Assembly (NCBI RefSeq): GCF_040649515.1 | Contig: NZ_JBEZFP010000226.1 | Coordinates: 1 to 8,514, forward strand | Source of the DNA: Yinghuangia elevatio | GTDB lineage: Bacteria; Actinomycetota; Actinomycetes; Streptomycetales; Streptomycetaceae | Direction: 5' to 3' | Length of the DNA: 8,514 nucleotides | Shown here: piece by piece, positions 1 through 5,248 of the stretch | Position numbering within the stretch: the stretch's first letter is position 1 | How the letters are laid out: each line of letters opens with the position of its first letter | Made by a program: the position numbers and the translations under genes | The notes under the pieces: generated by a model | Seen by the model: only the letters and a program-made list of their open reading frames with translations | Told to the model about the DNA's origin: nothing | Database searches by the model: none

Positions 1-19
1 GGAAGGCCAGGTGTCGGTG

Positions 20-526
20 TCACGCGCCGACGGGACGGCGTAGCAACCGCGCCGGGATCAGTCGGTGTTCGTCGGCTGCGTGGTCGACAGAGACAGCGTC
101 GATCTGGGCGATCGAGCCCTCCTGCGCCCGGATGACGCCCGCGAAGTAGCGGAAGTGGTCGACGGCGAGCGGGAGATCGGCGGCCAGCGCCTCGCGAACC
201 GGTTTGCCGTTGTCCCACGTCTCGGTGACCGCGAGCCGCTCCAGGTTCTCTTCCATGCGGTCCGCGATCCGCAGCAGCATGCGCGACCGCTCGGTGGTGC
301 TGGTGCGACCCCACGTCTCGGCGGCGGCATGCGCGGCGTCGAGGGCGAGTTCGATGTCCTCGGCGGTCGAGCGGGCGACCTCGCAGTACTGCTGCCCGGT
401 GACCGGCGAGATGTTGGGGAAGTACTCCCCGCGTACCGGCGGCACCTGCTTGCCACCGATGAAATTGTCGTACCTCTGCTGGAAGTTGAGGATGCTGTCG
501 GGCTGTCCTGGCCGCTGGTACACCAC
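20..526 (-). pseudogene. Truncated aldehyde dehydrogenase (ExaC/AcoD-type), N-terminal remnant
   Basis: The 168-residue product matches the N-terminal part of NAD-dependent aldehyde dehydrogenases of the ExaC/AcoD type, which oxidise acetaldehyde and similar aldehydes. Recognisable stretches are RYDNFIGGK (about residues 18-26), SPVTGQQYCEVARS (39-52), the helix LALDAAHAAAETWGRTS (60-76), ETWDNGKPVRE (102-112) and DHFRYFAGVIRAQEGS (123-138). The family normally runs to about 500 residues and continues into HFHEPLGVVGQIIPWNFP. Here similarity fades after residue 143, and a short unrelated arginine-rich tail reaches a stop at 20-22. The Rossmann NAD site, catalytic Cys and general-base Glu are all absent, so no enzyme activity is expected. 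The continuation is not found in the other two minus-strand frames of the bases left of the break. The tail also uses A- or T-ending codons (TCT, GCA, CTA) that are rare in its neighbours. The start is GTG at 526, chosen for the strong GAGGAGG site at 531-537. It could still be translated as a fragment. Confidence 0.8.
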
Positions 527-667
527 GTGTCCTCCTCGGCACGGCGACGGTGCTCGCCACGAACGGAGTTGCGGATGGCTGTCGGGAGCGGAGTGCGGGT
601 CCCGGGGACGCTGACGTACCGACGAAGCTAGTAGTAGTCACGCCGTCACACCACCCATCCGGGTGAA

Positions 668-683
668 CATCACGGGCGTGATG
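668..683. promoter_or_regulatory. Inverted repeat, candidate operator
   Basis: CATCACG and CGTGATG form perfect 7-bp arms separated by GG. The repeat lies in the 257-bp divergent gap between the aldehyde dehydrogenase remnant (minus) and the fmdB-like gene (plus), about 140 bp upstream of the remnant's start and 100 bp upstream of fmdB. Its size and spacing fit a dimeric repressor such as a TetR or GntR protein, but no regulator gene is in the window. The rest of the gap holds a direct repeat GTCAC-gcc-GTCAC near 636-650 and no other clear element. Confidence 0.35.
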
Positions 684-770
684 GCCACCAGCGTGCCGTA
701 CCAGTTGGCCTCGGCGGCCCGCCTGCGCCGCGACGGCCCGACGCGGGTCCCGTCCGGGCCAAGGGCTGGG

Positions 771-776
771 TACGCT
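771..776 (+). promoter_or_regulatory. -10 element of leaderless-type promoter for fmdB-like gene
   Basis: TACGCT fits the actinobacterial TAnnnT -10 pattern and ends 7 bases before the ATG at 784. Transcription would therefore start at or next to the start codon. No ribosome-binding site lies before the ATG, consistent with a leaderless mRNA. No good -35 hexamer is visible. Confidence 0.5.
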
Positions 777-783
777 TCGGGCC

Positions 784-1008
784 ATGCCCAACTACGACTT
801 CCGCTGCCGCGCGTGCGGCGACACCTTCACCGTGAACCGCCCGATGTCGATGTCGAGCGCACCCGCGACCTGCCCCGCCGGGCACGACGACACGGTCAAG
901 CTCCTGTCCGCGGTCGGGATCTCCGGCAGCCTCGGCTCAGGCCCCGCTCCCGCGCCGCGTCCGTCCGGTGGCGGCGGGGCGTGCTGCGGCGGGGGCTGCT
1001 GCGGCTGA
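784..1008 (+). CDS. FmdB family zinc-ribbon protein
   Basis: A 74-residue protein that begins MPNYDFRCRACGDTF, the hallmark of the FmdB/CxxC_CxxC_SSSS regulatory-protein family. The zinc ribbon uses C8-x2-C11 and, in place of the usual second CxxC, C30-x3-H34 (TCPAGHDD), a form I recall from actinobacterial members. It is followed by the conserved TVKLLSAVGISG segment. The C-terminus is a Gly-rich tail with two Cys-Cys pairs (67-68 and 72-73), which could bind additional metal. FmdB was named for a putative regulator of a formamidase gene; the role of most members is unknown. The ATG is favoured because the family nearly always begins MP-Y-F/Y-C, and a -10 element lies 7 bases upstream. The last 72 bases overlap the end of the convergent minus-strand gene. 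Low-complexity coding in the tail makes its exact length less certain than the ribbon itself. Confidence 0.85.
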   Translation: MPNYDFRCRACGDTFTVNRPMSMSSAPATCPAGHDDTVKLLSAVGISGSLGSGPAPAPRPSGGGGACCGGGCCG

Positions 1009-1734
1009 CCGCCGCGCCCGCGGCAGTCGCCGCGCGCGGGTGCCCGCCGCTTCCGGCGCCTCGGAGTCGGCCGCCGCGGACGCACGCAACGCCGCGGGGA
1101 TCTCGGCTTCCAGATCCCATCGGGCCAGCGCGCGGCGGTCGAGCAGTTGCGGGGCGGCCTCCTCGGCGGCGAGGTCGTGGGCCTTGCGCGAGAAGCCGCC
1201 CGCGGTGGTGGCGAGGACGCGCGTACGTCCTTCGTGCTGCTCCGCCTCCGCCAGCCGCTCCACGACCGATCCGGACACCGTCGCCGCGCCGGCCACCGCG
1301 CGGCACCGCACGACGACGCCCGTTCCGTCGGCCAGAATGCCGGTGACGTCGACCGAGTGCGCGTCGTCGTGCACGCGCACGGCCTCGACCTCGGACAGGC
1401 CGTCGCGGCGGCACAGTTCGGCGATGTGCTCGCCCAGGCGTACAGGGTCCATGCGGTCCAGCCGCAACAGCGCGGCCCGGGCCTCGCGGTCCTGGTTCTC
1501 GCGGCGGCGGACGACCTCGACGGGCCGGGTGTCGCGCGCGAACAACCACCACAGCACGATGACCGCGATGCCGGCCCCGCCGCCGTAGACGCCCAGCAGG
1601 TAGGGCTCCTGGTCGACGCCCGCCGCCTCGATCAGCGCCCACGCACCGACCGCGAGCGCCTCCGCGCCGACCAGCAGCGCCGCCAGCCATCCCGGTGAAC
1701 GCCGCGCCCCTGCACGGCCCGCGCGTACTGCCAT
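937..1734 (-). CDS. Membrane-anchored protein with Mrr-like restriction-endonuclease fold domain
   Basis: A 265-residue protein. A basic N-terminus is followed by two predicted transmembrane helices (about 16-38 and 44-67, the second ending IVLWWLFARD), then a basic linker. A soluble domain follows (about 95-206), beginning LDRMDPVRLGEHIAELCRRDG, which resembles the Mrr_cat entry helix. The expected PD-(D/E)xK core appears as SVDVTG (D129) and VVVRCRAV (143-145), where active Mrr domains have Q/E-x-K. The later stretch TRVLATTAGGFSRKAHDLAAEE matches the Mrr-type TNSxFTxxAxxLA strand-helix. The Lys-to-Arg change makes DNA cleavage doubtful. The last 55 or so residues are Ala/Arg-rich, lie outside the domain and run 72 bases into the convergent fmdB-like gene, so they may be a read-on extension. 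The ATG at 1734 was chosen because it directly precedes the first helix and has G-rich sequence (AGGGGG, AGGCGG) upstream. It is oriented like the dehydrogenase 214 bp upstream. The real function is unknown. Confidence 0.65.
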   Translation of the reverse strand: MAVRAGRAGARRSPGWLAALLVGAEALAVGAWALIEAAGVDQEPYLLGVYGGGAGIAVIVLWWLFARDTRPVEVVRRRENQDREARAALLRLDRMDPVRLGEHIAELCRRDGLSEVEAVRVHDDAHSVDVTGILADGTGVVVRCRAVAGAATVSGSVVERLAEAEQHEGRTRVLATTAGGFSRKAHDLAAEEAAPQLLDRRALARWDLEAEIPAALRASAAADSEAPEAAGTRARRLPRARRSAAAAPAAARPAATGRTRRGSGA

Positions 1735-1825
1735 TTCCGCCTGCCCCCTGTCGGTCCCGGTAGTGCACTCCGTGGCCTGATACCCGCCCTGACGTTCGAA
1801 GTCGCATGGCGGTTCCCGGAATTGC

Positions 1826-1877
1826 GGGGCCAGGGCAGGACGGGGCAGAACGGGGCAGGGGCGGGACCGGGACCGGG
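1826..1877 (+). other. G-rich tract with quadruplex potential and 10-bp tandem repeat
   Basis: Eight runs of three or four G lie within 52 bases of the plus strand, separated by 1-6 bases. Inside it, ACGGGGCAG(A/G) occurs twice in tandem (1840-1859) and GGGACC is repeated at 1863-1874. It sits in the 214-bp gap between the two minus-strand genes, so their transcript would be C-rich here. No gene is visible in the gap. Confidence 0.5.
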
Positions 1878-1881
1878 CCCA

Positions 1882-1895
1882 GCCCCGAGCGGGGC
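1882..1895 (-). terminator. Possible weak terminator hairpin after the SDR gene
   Basis: GCCCC and GGGGC form a 5-bp GC-only stem around a 4-base loop, 54 bp beyond the stop of the minus-strand dehydrogenase. No U-tract follows on the minus strand. In actinomycetes U-less hairpins can terminate, but in DNA this GC-rich such stems also arise by chance. Confidence 0.25.
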
Positions 1896-1948
1896 CGGAC
1901 CACAACGGCAGGTCGGCGGCGCAGGCGGAGGAGCCGCCCGGATCCGCC

Positions 1949-2779
1949 CTACGCCTGGTCGGGCAGGTTGGTCCAGCCCCGGCCGTCCGCCCTGCCGTAC
2001 CAGCCGCTCGCCGCCGTGGTGCCGCCGTCGACCGGGAGCACATGGCCGGTGACGTACGACGACGCGTCGGACGCGAGGAACAGCACCACCTGGGCGTACT
2101 CGTCCGGCTCGCCGAAGCGGCCGACCGGGATCCACGACTGGATCAGCTTCTCGTCCCGGCCGCGCAGCATCTGCTCGCGCGGGGTCTGCAGCGTCTGCGC
2201 CATGTCGGGAGCGATGCAGTTGACGCGGACGCCCTTGCGGCCGACGTCGACCGCGAGGCTCTTGGTGAACGCGATGACCGCCGCGTTGTACGCCGAGTAG
2301 ACCGGGCACCCCGGGATGCCGCGCAGCGCCTCGACCGTCGACACGTTGACGATGCTGCCCCCGCCGCTCTCGATCATCGGCGGAAGCAGCGCCTGGGTGA
2401 CGCGCAGGACGTGCTCGAAATTGATCGCGTGCGACGCGGCCCAATCCTCTTCGGTGCTGCGCAGGAACACCGACGACGGGCGGTAGTCGCCGACGTTGTT
2501 GACCAGGACGTCGACGCGCCCTTCGGGGGTGGCCGCGAGGGCGGCCTCGCGCAGGCGCGCGACGGTTGCCGGCTCACGGATGTCGCCGACCACGGTGACC
2601 GCCCGGCCGCCCGCGTCGGCGATGTCCTTGGCGGCGGCTTCGGCGTACCCGGCGTCGATGTCGTTGAGGACGACGAGCGCGCCCGCCCGGGCCAGCAGGC
2701 GCGAGGCTCCGCCGCCGATCCCGGCCCCGCCTCCGGTGATCACAGCAACGCGTCCGGCCAGGGGTTCGGGATCCAGCAC
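1949..2779 (-). CDS. SDR family oxidoreductase with atypical catalytic tetrad
   Basis: A 276-residue short-chain dehydrogenase/reductase, the usual length for the classical type, expected to be cytosolic and NAD(P)-dependent. The cofactor motif TGGGAGIG spans 15-22. D40 at the end of beta-2 favours NAD over NADP, and NNVG (94-97) is the family's NNAG. Of the catalytic tetrad N-S-Y-K, N120 and Y161 are present, but the Ser position (13 residues before the Tyr) is T148 and the Lys position (Y+4) is N165, in VYSAYNAA. The later RVNCIAPD and GHVLPVDGG stretches are normal, and the end carries a GWYGRADGRGWTNLPDQA tail. The substrate is unknown. Three in-frame starts exist. GTG 2779 is preferred because GGAGG at 2788-2792 is 8 bases away; ATG 2785 would be only 2 bases from it, and ATG 2821 has no such site. 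It is divergent from the YjdJ-like gene. Confidence 0.85.
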   Translation of the reverse strand: MLDPEPLAGRVAVITGGGAGIGGGASRLLARAGALVVLNDIDAGYAEAAAKDIADAGGRAVTVVGDIREPATVARLREAALAATPEGRVDVLVNNVGDYRPSSVFLRSTEEDWAASHAINFEHVLRVTQALLPPMIESGGGSIVNVSTVEALRGIPGCPVYSAYNAAVIAFTKSLAVDVGRKGVRVNCIAPDMAQTLQTPREQMLRGRDEKLIQSWIPVGRFGEPDEYAQVVLFLASDASSYVTGHVLPVDGGTTAASGWYGRADGRGWTNLPDQA

Positions 2780-2785
2780 GCCCAT

Positions 2786-2792
2786 CTCCTCC
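2786..2792 (-). promoter_or_regulatory. Ribosome-binding site deciding the SDR start
   Basis: On the minus strand this reads GGAGGAG. The GGAGG core is 8 bases from GTG 2779 but only 2 bases from ATG 2785, which makes GTG the better start. Confidence 0.6.
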
Positions 2793-2822
2793 AAATATGA
2801 CGCCCCGTCAGATACAGGCATG

Positions 2823-2848
2823 TTGACCGGAGTGCCCGCACAGGTCAA
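2823..2848. promoter_or_regulatory. TTGACC-N14-GGTCAA inverted repeat in divergent promoter region
   Basis: Perfect 6-bp arms, TTGACC at 2823-2828 and GGTCAA at 2843-2848, lie 44 bp upstream of the SDR start and 99 bp upstream of the YjdJ-like start. Read on the minus strand, the right arm is a good -35 (TTGACC), and 17 bp further is CAACAT (2825-2820), a weak -10. That would give an SDR mRNA starting near 2813 with a leader of about 34 bases. The repeat could equally be an operator overlapping that promoter. Confidence 0.35.
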
Positions 2849-2893
2849 GCGCCGGGTCGCGCGGGTGGTGGTCGTACGGTCGAATGGTCCGAG

Positions 2894-2899
2894 TAGTTT
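2894..2899 (+). promoter_or_regulatory. Possible -10 element for the YjdJ/YjdI-like pair
   Basis: TAGTTT fits TAnnnT and lies 48 bases upstream of the ATG at 2948, leaving room for a leader with the AAAGAGG binding site at 2936-2942. No convincing -35 is seen at 17-19 bp. Confidence 0.25.
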
Positions 2900-2947
2900 T
2901 CGGGTGCGCCCGCATCCCTGCCGAACCGATCGAAAAAGAGGCCCCTG

Positions 2948-3253
2948 ATGGACGTCACCGTCGTTCACTTGCCCGAGAACGACCGATACGAGGTCCGGGT
3001 AGACGGCCAGACCGCCGGGTACTCCGAGTACATGGCCACCGAAGAGGTGACCGTGTTCACCCACACGGAGGTATCCGACAAGTTCGAGGGCATGGGGCTC
3101 GGCGGCAAGCTCCTGAAGGGCGCGCTGGACGACGTCCGCGCCTCGGGGCGCGGTGTCCTCCCGCTCTGCCCCTTCATGAAGGGCTGGATCGAGCGCCACC
3201 CGGAGTACCAGGACCTCCTCGTCGAGGACCCGCGCGGCGAGGCGGCCGGCTGA
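2948..3253 (+). CDS. YjdJ-like GNAT family N-acetyltransferase
   Basis: A 101-residue single-domain protein of the small GNAT type (COG2388, YjdJ-like), the same size class as E. coli YjdJ (about 90 residues). It has the acetyl-CoA loop EGMGLGGKLL (47-56), a following helix LDDVRASGRGVLPL, and the diagnostic C-terminal CPFMKGWIERHPEYQDLL (74-91). The acceptor substrate is unknown for the family. The ATG has AAAGAGG 5 bases upstream. The next gene begins 50 bases after its stop on the same strand and encodes a YjdI-like [Fe-S] protein. The E. coli homologues yjdI and yjdJ are also neighbours, so the two probably work together. The family assignment is strong; the biochemical role is not known. 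Confidence 0.88.
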   Translation: MDVTVVHLPENDRYEVRVDGQTAGYSEYMATEEVTVFTHTEVSDKFEGMGLGGKLLKGALDDVRASGRGVLPLCPFMKGWIERHPEYQDLLVEDPRGEAAG

Positions 3254-3303
3254 CGGCCGACCTCACCGGCTCCGGTCCGCGGAGGGCGAGGACGGAGACG
3301 ACC

Positions 3304-3732
3304 ATGACCGAATCGAAAGCCAAGGTCTACGAGACCGAAGACGTCACGGTGACCTTCGACGCGCACCGCTGCCTGCACTCGGGCGAGTGTGTGCGCGGGC
3401 TGCCCGCCGTGTTCGACACCGGCCGCAAACCCTGGGTCGACGCGTCCGCGGCCTCGCCCGAGGAGATCGGCGAGGTCATCTCGCGCTGCCCCAGCGGCGC
3501 GCTGCACTACACCCCCAAGGGCAACGCCCCGGAGACACCGGTGCACCCGACCACCGTCACGGCGGTGGCCGGCGGCCCCTTCGTGCTGCGCGGCCACCTG
3601 GTGCTGCGCACCGCCGATGGCAAGCACACGCACGAAACCCGCGCGGCCCTGTGCCGCTGCGGTCACACCGGAAACCAGCCCTACTGCGACGGCAGCAACG
3701 ACTGCCTCCTCCAGGGCAAGACCTGGACGTGA
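3304..3732 (+). CDS. YjdI-like (4Fe-4S)-binding domain fused to CDGSH iron-sulfur domain
   Basis: A 142-residue soluble protein in two parts. Residues 12-72 match the divergent mono-cluster ferredoxin domain Fer4_19 of E. coli YjdI: CLHSGEC (23-29), LPAVFDTGRKPWVD (33-46) and CPSGALHY (62-69), with Cys 23, 29 and 62 as likely ligands. Residues 92-142 match a CDGSH (zf-CDGSH) domain: GPFVLRGHLVLR, then ALCRCGHTGNQPYCDGS (115-131). CDGSH proteins bind a [2Fe-2S] cluster with three Cys (here 117, 119, 128) and one His; the His position is N132. C134, two residues on, might substitute. The end (CLLQGKTWT) also differs from the usual Gly-Phe ending. The ATG at 3304 has GGAGA 5 bases upstream; the longer open frame to the left overlaps the GNAT gene and is not used. 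A redox or electron-transfer role with the YjdJ-like partner is inferred only. Confidence 0.88.
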   Translation: MTESKAKVYETEDVTVTFDAHRCLHSGECVRGLPAVFDTGRKPWVDASAASPEEIGEVISRCPSGALHYTPKGNAPETPVHPTTVTAVAGGPFVLRGHLVLRTADGKHTHETRAALCRCGHTGNQPYCDGSNDCLLQGKTWT

Positions 3733-3765
3733 GCCGCACCTGAACGCGACCCGGGGCCGCCCGAC

Positions 3766-3771
3766 TAGCCT
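3766..3771 (+). promoter_or_regulatory. -10 element of leaderless-type promoter for the phosphatase gene
   Basis: TAGCCT (TAnnnT) ends 6 bases before the ATG at 3778, and no ribosome-binding site precedes that ATG. CTGAAC at 3740-3745 resembles a -35, but the 20-bp spacing is long. Confidence 0.5.
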
Positions 3772-3777
3772 TCCGCC

Positions 3778-4293
3778 ATGGACGTGCCCTCGCTCCTCTT
3801 CATCTGCACCGGAAACGCCACCCGCTCGGTCCTGGCCGGGGTGCTGGCGGAACGGGAGCGCCCCGCGTGGCGGGTGCGCACCGCCGGGACGTTCGTGATC
3901 GAGGGGCAGCCGATCAGTTGGCGCACCCGCCGGGCCCTGGAGTCCCTGGGCCTCCAGGCCGACGCGCACCGCGGTACGCAGCTGACCGCCGACCACCTCG
4001 CGGCCGCCGACGTGGTGGTGGCGCTGGCCTGCGAGCACGTCGCGTACATACGCCGCAACCACCCCGAGGCGGCCGCGCGCACGACAACGCTGCACCGGCT
4101 CGTCGCCACGTTGCCGAAGGGCCCTGGGCCGCTGGCCGGGCGCGTCGCCGGCCTCGGCCTCGCCGGGGCCGAGATCGACCCGGCCTGGGAGGACGTCGAG
4201 GACCCCGGCGGCGGCGAGGTCGAGGACTACCTCGCGTGCGCGGCCGAGATCGACACCCTGATGCGCACCGCGCTCCCTCTCCTCGGCGACTGA
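3778..4293 (+). CDS. Low-molecular-weight protein tyrosine phosphatase family protein
   Basis: A 171-residue protein, close to the usual 150-170 of this family. The phosphate-binding loop is near the N-terminus as expected: LLFICTGNATRS, with nucleophile C10 and R16 in the CX5R motif, followed by S17. The general-acid Asp is D142 in VEDPGGGEVEDY, matching the family's C-terminal DP...Y pattern. The family hydrolyses phosphotyrosine, and its arsenate reductase relatives use additional cysteines. Here C85 and C154 exist, but the C10/C82/C89 trio of staphylococcal ArsC is not matched, so a phosphatase is more likely than an arsenate reductase. The second loop Cys common in the family (NxCRS) is T15. 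There is no signal peptide, so the protein is cytosolic. The gene has its own leaderless-type promoter 45 bases after the [Fe-S] gene. The target protein is unknown. Confidence 0.85.
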   Translation: MDVPSLLFICTGNATRSVLAGVLAERERPAWRVRTAGTFVIEGQPISWRTRRALESLGLQADAHRGTQLTADHLAAADVVVALACEHVAYIRRNHPEAAARTTTLHRLVATLPKGPGPLAGRVAGLGLAGAEIDPAWEDVEDPGGGEVEDYLACAAEIDTLMRTALPLLGD

Positions 4294-4374
4294 CCGAGGC
4301 CGGGGCCCGGCCCGGCGGCCGGAACGGATCTTGCGGGCATAGCGGCCGGAAGCCGTCGCGGCGACCGCCGGAAA

Positions 4375-4404
4375 CTGTCAAATGGCCGTTCGGGACGCTA
4401 CTTT
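4375..4404 (+). promoter_or_regulatory. Candidate promoter of the LppU/SCO3897-like gene
   Basis: CTGTCA (4375-4380) and TACTTT (4399-4404) are 18 bp apart and resemble a housekeeping -35/-10 pair. Transcription would start near 4411, about 30 bases before the GTG start. The 148-bp gap before the gene also holds a GC-only dyad at 4299-4311 that might end transcription of the phosphatase gene. Confidence 0.4.
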
Positions 4405-4430
4405 CGGGCCTTTCCCCGCCCACGCCCGAC

Positions 4431-4434
4431 GAGG
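4431..4434 (+). promoter_or_regulatory. Ribosome-binding site deciding the GTG 4442 start
   Basis: GAGG lies 7 bases before GTG 4442. The in-frame ATG at 4382 has no such site and sits inside the candidate promoter, so the downstream GTG is preferred. Confidence 0.55.
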
Positions 4435-4441
4435 TCCCCCT

Positions 4442-5248
4442 GTGACGCAACCTCCCCACGGACGCAATCCCTTCTCGCCGCGGACCCCGGCCGCCGGCGC
4501 CCTCGCGGCCGAAGCCCCCGCCGCCGAAACGCCCGCGGCCGAAGCACCGGACGCGCTGCCCGCGTACTACGCCGCACTCAGCGGCGGGCCGGTCTGCGCC
4601 ATCTGCGGCGCGTACCCCGCGGTCGAGGCGACGCTGCGCTCGCACGTCGGCCTCGTCCTCCTGATGTCGACGCACAAGGAGAAGTCCGTACGCTGCCGCG
4701 ACTGCGGACTGGCCGCATTCCGCGACGCGCAGGAGCAGACCCTCAAGAAGGGCTGGTGGAGCGCGTGGTCGCTGGTGGTGGGGCCGCTCGTGCTGGTCAC
4801 CAACCTGCGTGTCCGCGACCGGGCCCTGAAGCTGGACGCACCGCGCCCCGGCGCCCCTCGCCCGCCGCTTTCGGCCGGACGCCCGCTGCACCGGCGCCCC
4901 TGGGCGGCGACCCTCGTCGTGGTCCCGCTGCTGCTTGTGGCAATGCTGCTGACCGTCGTGCTCAGCTCCTCCGACGCCGACGGCGGCGACACCCGCGGCA
5001 TATCCGAAGCGGTCGTCGGGGACTGCCTGCGCAACTTCGGGACCGAGTCCGCACCGCGCGTGTCGCCGGTCGACTGCGCGGACCCGGAGGCGGATTACAC
5101 GCTCCTGGTACGCCTCGACGGCGCCACCTCCGCCGAGGGCTGCCCGTCCGTCGCGGTGGCGACGTACGCGTACCCCGGCCCCCAGCCGTTCGTGCTGTGC
5201 ATGATCGAATCCGGCGGCGTCATGTTCACCCCGGGAATGTCGCCCTGA
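4442..5248 (+). CDS. LppU/SCO3897-like membrane protein with zinc ribbon
   Basis: A 268-residue protein of a kind common in streptomycetes. In order: a disordered Pro/Ala/Glu-rich start with three copies of AAE(A/T)P (22-36); a cytoplasmic-type zinc ribbon C52-x2-C55 ... C85-x2-C88 enclosing YPAVEATLRSHVGLVLLM; a first hydrophobic segment (about 105-122, WWSAWSLVVGPLVLVTNL); a Pro/Arg-rich loop; a strong transmembrane helix (154-175, WAATLVVVPLLLVAMLLTVV); and an exported C-terminal domain (176-268). That domain begins AVVGDCLRNFG and has four Cys (195, 212, 234, 253), probably two disulfides, as in the LppU/SCO3897 family. The function is not established. The start is the GTG with GAGG 7 bases upstream. 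An 8-bp tandem repeat begins right after the stop. The topology (zinc ribbon inside, Cys domain outside) is inferred. Confidence 0.75.
   Translation: MTQPPHGRNPFSPRTPAAGALAAEAPAAETPAAEAPDALPAYYAALSGGPVCAICGAYPAVEATLRSHVGLVLLMSTHKEKSVRCRDCGLAAFRDAQEQTLKKGWWSAWSLVVGPLVLVTNLRVRDRALKLDAPRPGAPRPPLSAGRPLHRRPWAATLVVVPLLLVAMLLTVVLSSSDADGGDTRGISEAVVGDCLRNFGTESAPRVSPVDCADPEADYTLLVRLDGATSAEGCPSVAVATYAYPGPQPFVLCMIESGGVMFTPGMSP
4505..4549 (+). repeat. Three 15-bp in-frame repeats encoding AAE(A/T)P
   Basis: Three adjacent 15-base units, each of the form GC(G/C)GCCGAA plus six variable bases, encode AAEAP, AAETP and AAEAP in the N-terminal disordered part of the membrane protein. A unit of whole codons can change in copy number without shifting the frame. 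Confidence 0.75.

Noticed and set aside
1..43. 3' end of a plus-strand gene ending in ADGTA at 43
   Set aside because: Only 13 codons are visible, with no recognisable motif, so it cannot be supported from this window.
65..631. Plus-strand open frame of 188 codons opposite the aldehyde dehydrogenase remnant
   Set aside because: It is a GC-driven shadow of the minus-strand gene, with no family similarity and no ribosome-binding site.
663..1346. Plus-strand open frame of 227 codons across the fmdB-like gene
   Set aside because: Arg/Pro-rich composition typical of a wrong frame; the FmdB motif lies in another frame of the same strand.
2965..4095. Minus-strand open frame of 376 codons opposite the YjdJ/YjdI-like and phosphatase genes
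   Set aside because: Runs across three well-supported plus-strand genes, with low-complexity composition and no recognisable domain.
3778..4293. Arsenate reductase (ArsC)
   Set aside because: It shares the phosphatase fold, but the resolving cysteine pair of ArsC is not present and no arsenic genes are nearby.
4321..4390. ECF sigma factor promoter (GGAAC- or GGAAAC-like boxes)
   Set aside because: The boxes appear, but no matching -10 lies at a proper distance; a housekeeping-type pair fits better.
4382..4441. Upstream ATG start for the LppU/SCO3897-like protein
   Set aside because: No ribosome-binding site, and it lies within the candidate promoter; GTG 4442 has GAGG at good spacing.
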